A stretch of DNA of 64,000 bases from Straminergon stramineum (Eukaryota; Streptophyta; Bryopsida; Hypnales; Calliergonaceae): positions 42,505,218 to 42,569,217 of the forward strand of contig OY987263.1 of assembly GCA_963920665.1 (NCBI GenBank). The letters run 5' to 3'. Below the pieces are notes generated by a model. It saw only the letters and a program-made list of their open reading frames with translations. It was not told where the DNA came from and ran no database searches. Made by a program: the position numbers and the translations under genes. Each line of letters opens with the position of its first letter. The first letter of the stretch is position 1. This document shows positions 58,753 through 64,000 of this stretch, in pieces.

Positions 58753-60102
58753 TAGACTACGAGATGTGAATTTATTCGGCTCAAGGACTTCAGACTGCGC
58801 AGTCTGAACATGTTTATGAGAATTCCCTACTTGTATATTCATTGCTCGACCTCAATGAGATTAATCTTAGAGCTTTAGATAGTGCAGTTTGAACAAGGCT
58901 TAATTATTAGGCTAAGCATATTATTTGATGACATTGATAACTACATTACTCGTTATCAATTTCACCACATGGTCAGCCTCTCGGTTGGACTTCTCCAAAT
59001 CAATAGATTTCCACAGATTTTTAGACGACAATATGTACTCATATTTCGGATCAGACCGCACCATCTAAACCTCTTCACTTATTGTTGTACTCATACTTTG
59101 GGTTCTAGATTACTTTGACAGTAGAGGTCAAAACGCACGGTTTGAATCCATTGAAATTATACTCTAGATATGATTTTATATTGAGTTGGAGGTTCAAACC
59201 GCACAGTCTGAACCCATCCAAGGGACATTCTATAATCTACTGACATTAAATTCTATGCTGAAGAGATTCAGACCGCACGTTCGAAATCTATTTGTTAGAC
59301 CTCTTGGGATGAGTATCTATTTTTTGAGGTTAATTTATTTCCCACCGGACATTGTAGAATCGCGTGGTTGAAGTCCAATAGCAGATTCATTTTTCTATGT
59401 TTTGGTTGACATTTTTACTCTAGGATTATAGTTCAGACCGTGTAGTCTGAACCCATTCGATTGATATTCTCTTCGTGGACATCTTGTCCTTAGATCAAGG
59501 GAATCAAACCACGTGGTCTGAACCCATTTAAATGACGTTTGATAATATAGTGACATTCAAGACTACAGAAGAGGTTTAGACCAATGGTCAAATCCTATTC
59601 GGTAGACTTTCCTGGTTGATTAGTTGCTTTTTATGGTTAGTTCATTTTTAAGTGGACATTGTCTATTGCCTGGTCGATGATTGAATAGCAGATTCATTTC
59701 TGATATCTGGGTTGATGTTTTTATTCTTCTAGTGTTAATGGTTTAGATCGCGCGGTTGAACTTTTGGTCTGAACTTCAATATTGGACTTCTCGGTTATTT
59801 CGTTTCTTGATTTAAGTTTAGTGACCTGGAGAAGTTTAGACCACACGGTCTGAACCTCAGTAGTGTATTAGGCACGACTTTATGTCGAGACCTTTTCTTC
59901 TTGTTGGCGGAGGATTCAAATGGCGTGGTTTTAAACATTTTTTTGACCAGGCCTACATACGCCTTTTCTTTATGTATTCTCTACTGGGGAGGTTTCAGAC
60001 CGGGCAGTTTGATGTTTTCAAATTCAGTTCGAGAGCAAAATATTGTCTAGCAGAACTCTAATATTCTTTTGGGAACGACAAGGTTCAAACCACACGGTCT
60101 AA
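58753..60102. repeat. Spaced palindrome array, right part, about 15 palindromes
   Basis: Decayed and intact forms of TTCAGACCGCGCGGTCTGAA at about 58,789, 58,874, 59,050, 59,128, 59,193, 59,268, 59,432, 59,503, 59,575, 59,740, 59,835, 59,912, 59,995 and 60,083. Most intervals are 65-95 bp; three (about 138 across the CACTA, 176, 165) fit a lost copy. Spacers are much less conserved than the palindromes, though three share GAACCCAT..GACATT..GAAGAG. Variation is mostly C-to-T or G-to-A at the central CG pairs. Confidence 0.9.
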
Positions 60103-61230
60103 ACATGATAGCGGACTGTAATCTATTTAGTCTACTCTAACTACGTGGTCATAGGGTACATATTAAAATTGCAAAGCATGCAGACATTGAGGATTGCTTA
60201 CTTGGACATGCGTGTAAGACAGCTGCAACTTGGAATTTGTATCTCCAAAACAATGCTACTCGGATCCACTCCTAAGGAAAATTTGTTTACTATGCACTCT
60301 ATCTGCAACAAGTCCAACCAATGTGCATTATCAACAACTAAGTAGACGGCATTCTGTAGAAATCTGGCAAGAGACTAAACCTCTTGTCTCATAAAGATCC
60401 ATCAGTGATTGTTGCGTTACAAACTCAAAGAGTGAACCACATGAATTGCAGAGTTATAAGAAACTACTATGCGGTTTACAAACAAGAAATTCATTGGTAC
60501 TATGATCTACAAGCACTACTATACGGACTCAAAACCAACACCCTAGTTTGAAACTAGGAATCACGCTCCTTGAGCAATTACTAGATTGCAAGAAAACACA
60601 CTGAATTGAACAAGCACGTTGAAGCGTGATCTCTAGATTGGAAGAAATGTAGCAAGCGCTGCAAACCATACAGTAACTATTGAGAAAATCAAATCAAATG
60701 ACAAAAAAACGTGGTTTGTAGTGGTAGTGCAAAGTACCTAAATGGATCCAATGGATTTCCGCTTTCCAACCCGAAACTCTGCTCTCTCGAGAATTGCAAG
60801 TTCAAGTCCAATCAAACCGCCACCCGAAAAAGTTTGCAAGAAAAGAAAATGCTACTCGTCAAGGACATGGACAAGGCCGCGGGTAATGGAGAAAGAAAGT
60901 AGAAGCGGAAAATAGCGACACTCAAAGTCAGAACAAGGCGCGCAGAAACCTAGAAAGCACTGGAAACAACAATGGAAGGATATGTGACAAGACGAAGAAG
61001 AGGAACGGCAAAATTTCCACAATGACGGAGCAACAAAATGGAAAAAGGAAGTCAAGGAAACCCTATAAGTGGGGATGACGACCAGCTGAGGCTAGAGGTC
61101 CGGACCCAAACCTCAACTGAATCTATTCCGAACCTGAACTATCCCCAGAGGTCTCCCAAGCCTCTACCAAACCTACACGTGGTGCCTAGACTTGCGTTGG
61201 AGCACTCAAGTGTTATTCAGTAATAGACAA
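60103..61230. other. Mixed-composition segment, no gene recognised
   Basis: GC-richer than its surroundings near 60,770-61,200 (AAGGACATGGACAAGGCCGC, AAGCCTCTACCAAACCTACA). Short open frames only; may belong to the same repeat family that holds the palindrome array. Confidence 0.4.
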
Positions 61231-64000
61231 ATTGTGGAGGGACCCCCTTTTTGCAGCAAATTTGTATTTTACTAACTCACTCAAATCGTTAGAATTCATT
61301 GTAAACTAATCCCTAGTTTAACCCCTAAATGTCCAAGGCCATTTCAAGGCCTAAAGGAATTCACTCCAAATTGGAAAAAAATCCATGAATTTCATAGGTT
61401 GTATTAATGTTTTTTATAAGTTCCATGCATAGTTTTTGAAAAATTATAGTATAAATGCAAAGAAGACATGTTTGGGTGACGTAGGCCTACAAAATATACA
61501 ACAATATTATTTGTGGAGTGAAAGATTACAAAGTTCAACAAGGAGGGTGATAAACCTACGAAAGTGATTCGAGGTCCTTCAATGCTCCTTTCACATGTCA
61601 CATCCCAAAAGGCCCTAAACCAAAAAGGTTTGAGGTAAAAGGGCATGATACGTTAAAATCCCATTTATTAGTGGCTTCTAAAAATGTATTGTATAATTTG
61701 AGGACATTAATTTTCAATGTGACTCTTCCTCCAAGATGTAGTATACTTCAACCTTGCTCCCAAGAGCCACCTACACTATGGAAAGTTAGGAGAGCAATGG
61801 CCACCTCTACACAATATTGTGAATAGAAAAATCTTGATCCATCATTTTATGAATTCGTTGGTTAATGGGAAGACTAGACTTCAAATTAAAATTTATTTGT
61901 CAAAATACAAAACTAATATAAATAGCAACTTGGTTGGGTTTTATGTAACTCCAAAGAATTGTGGACTCCAAAATTTCATACTTCCAACGTTTAGGAGTTA
62001 TAAAGCAATTCAAATTTTCAATTTTCTTTTCAAATCATTCAAGTGAAACCCAAACTTATATTTCTAAGCCTTTCCTAATGTGTTTTTCCCAAGTAAATTG
62101 AACATGGGCTTACAATTATCTCCAATGAAGAAAAAAACAATTTGGATAAATGTAAGCATATACATGTTCAAAGACCTCAAACACTTATTACAATGTTGTA
62201 GTTTTCAATGTGTGGATTGTATAACAAGTGTGAGATTACAGCATTAATCTCGAGGAATGTATGTTGTCCATGCCCACAATGTTTAAGATATTTGCATAGA
62301 CTTCTATAGCATTAAAGGTATCATTAACACGTACAAATTATGGTTTTACACTAAAATGTATGTCCAATATGCTTTTGTTATAATGAAACCTTGTGAAACT
62401 CATTACACCATTTTCTTTGGAAGCCTTCAAATTCTATAATTATTTTCAAATAAATACAAATTATTAATAAGTTGAACTCTAAATCAGCACTTGCATATTG
62501 TAATTTACAATCGTGGAATTCATGTGAACATTGAAATCTTTCCATAGTGACTCTAATATAAACAAATGTATGAGTTCAATGCTTTGATTTGGAAGTAGGT
62601 CAAATACTCAAATTGATGGTCTTTGCTGAAAGCACAATAATCAAGTGAAGAGCATAACCTCCCCTCATTTAATAATGTTACATATATCCTATTCAGGAAC
62701 ATTTTAAAATGAAACATTCATTTCATCAAATTAAAATTTAGGATATGACTTGTAGATGTAAAAATTAAAAAGTGAGATTGTGAAGGTGAAGATCAAAGTT
62801 CAAAAGTTATTTCAATCCTCTTTTATCATGTGCACAGTAAGAAATAGCTCCCCACAAATGTATGAGGTGAACATTCCAAGCTTCTTGACCCCGATGAATT
62901 TACAACTTCTTATAATGTATTGTATAATTTTTAGCATTTAATTTGGGTGGGAGTTGTTATTCAATTCCTAATGCATTGAAAAGGCACTCAATAAGCCGCT
63001 TCTAGTTATTAGACATATACAAGTGGGTTTTGATTTTCTATAAATTCTAAGACGAAATCAATGCCTAAATGTAGGTTTATTGTGCCTTCCAAGCAATGGG
63101 TCCTTTCTAACTTCTACCCATACTCCTATTTGCAAGAGAACTAATGAATAGTGACCCGATTTGTAAGAATTAACCTAACCAATGCCTACTATAAAGCCAT
63201 TCTACATTTCGAATGCACTTGGTGACGATCTAAATTTAAGAATTGGAAATTCTACATGATTTCATACTCATTTCAACAAAACAAAATTCATCAAATGAAG
63301 ATACTCCTAGCAACAGCTATGACTACATGAAGTTTAATAGGTAATTGGTGACTCAAAATTCATTCATGAATTTCTCTATGCTCCTGCTTCTAATTTTATC
63401 CAAAATTTTAATGTAATACTAGAAATATTTGGATCTTCCAAAAATCCTAATTTGGAACCGGTGGGATGGGCTCTACCTAACTTCATCCATTCCTTAGTGA
63501 CAACTCTATCTCCTTGGTTCTTCTAGGTCTTCGTATGTTTCTTCTAACTTTCAATGATTATGGGTTTAGAGTCATGATAATTTGGGACTTCATGGCTCCT
63601 TGTAGCTGCAACACAAAAATAGGAAAAACATTGTAACAATGTTTTGTTTATTTTGAAGAATTCAATTTCAAATGTAAACAAAATACCAAAATCTCTATGA
63701 CAATCAAAGGACTTTCATTTTTTAAAATACATGAAAATAGAAGATGGTATGTAAGAGAAGGAAGAACACAGTCATGTAAAACTTTGAGTATGATTAAAAG
63801 ACTTCAATTTTAGTAGTCAAACATTTGGATTTTCACATACGTATCAATTTTAATTTAAAATTCAAAATTAACAATTGCATTATAAATGAAACAATTTAAG
63901 GCTTGGTCATGGGTAGAAGCACACTTTGCCCCCCTACAAAAGTGCATCAAAAAAGTACTTTGGGGGGATTGGAGACCAAAATCTTTTGGGTTCCTATGCA
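61231..64000. other. AT-rich spacer, no gene recognised
   Basis: Stop-rich AT-rich sequence. TGCCTTCCAAGCAATGGG near 63,085 recurs near 50,180. A weak CCCCCC..GGGGGG hairpin lies at about 63,929-63,967. Nothing else recognised. Confidence 0.55.

Noticed and set aside
58753..60102. CRISPR array
   Set aside because: Repeats are perfect-type palindromes that diverge among themselves, intervals vary, some spacers are homologous to each other, and no cas genes or bacterial context exist.
1..64000. tRNA or rRNA genes
   Set aside because: No stretch with the conserved tRNA arms or rRNA core words was noticed by eye; a dedicated scan was not possible.

Overview
The window looks like nuclear DNA of a land plant, most likely a bryophyte (moss-like). 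It carries an intron-containing TIR-NB-LRR gene with the wording seen in bryophyte TNLs, introns with GT..AG borders, AT-rich spacers and dense DNA transposons and retroelements. There is no sign of bacterial or organellar gene organisation. The species cannot be fixed from sequence alone.

Layout. At 0.24-4.0 kb is a TNL immune-receptor gene on the plus strand, four visible exons, 5' end missing. At 5.5-6.0 kb is a relic of the element found again at 41-47 kb. At 8.0-12.2 kb is a decayed MULE-like transposase gene with a SWIM zinc finger, minus strand. At 12,654-16,017 is a 3.4-kb TG..CA element with 5-bp target duplication, probably a giant solo LTR carrying its own ORF and TATA box. A second copy lies at 54,496-57,878 inside a CACTA element (52,332-58,749, TSD GTC). 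At 17,918-24,452 and 29,383-37,100 are two large foldback-like elements with hAT-type 8-bp target duplications, built largely from tandem and inverted satellites; no transposase was found in them.

The most unusual genes are two copies of a many-exon reading frame. Its N-terminal part carries a ParB-like DGNHR motif and its C-terminal part resembles a beta-class N4/N6 DNA methyltransferase. Copy 1 (27.6-29.4 plus 37.1-38.0 kb) is split by the 29.4-37.1 kb insertion, whose empty site can be read exactly. Copy 2 (42.35-46.74 kb) is complete in layout and lies between long inverted ends that start CAGGGTTGCTAGC (41,135-47,065). It carries eight internal stops, all C-to-T type changes of glutamine-like codons or compatible with that (seven TAG, one TAA). 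Tail-to-tail with it is a minus-strand decayed gene (47.1-50.0 kb) with an NGQHT motif, a second ParB-like candidate.

A 20-bp palindrome, TTCAGACCGCGCGGTCTGAA, recurs about 20 times: in a 90-bp tandem array at 48.1-48.4 kb, and as a spaced array at 52.15-52.25 plus 58.75-60.1 kb that the CACTA element has split. Four small GGGGTACC-type palindromic modules are also dispersed between 25 and 39 kb.

Overall, one host gene (TNL) sits beside about 60 kb of nested transposons. The order of insertion can be read: palindrome array, then CACTA, then solo LTR copy 2; ParB/methyltransferase copy 1, then the foldback element.
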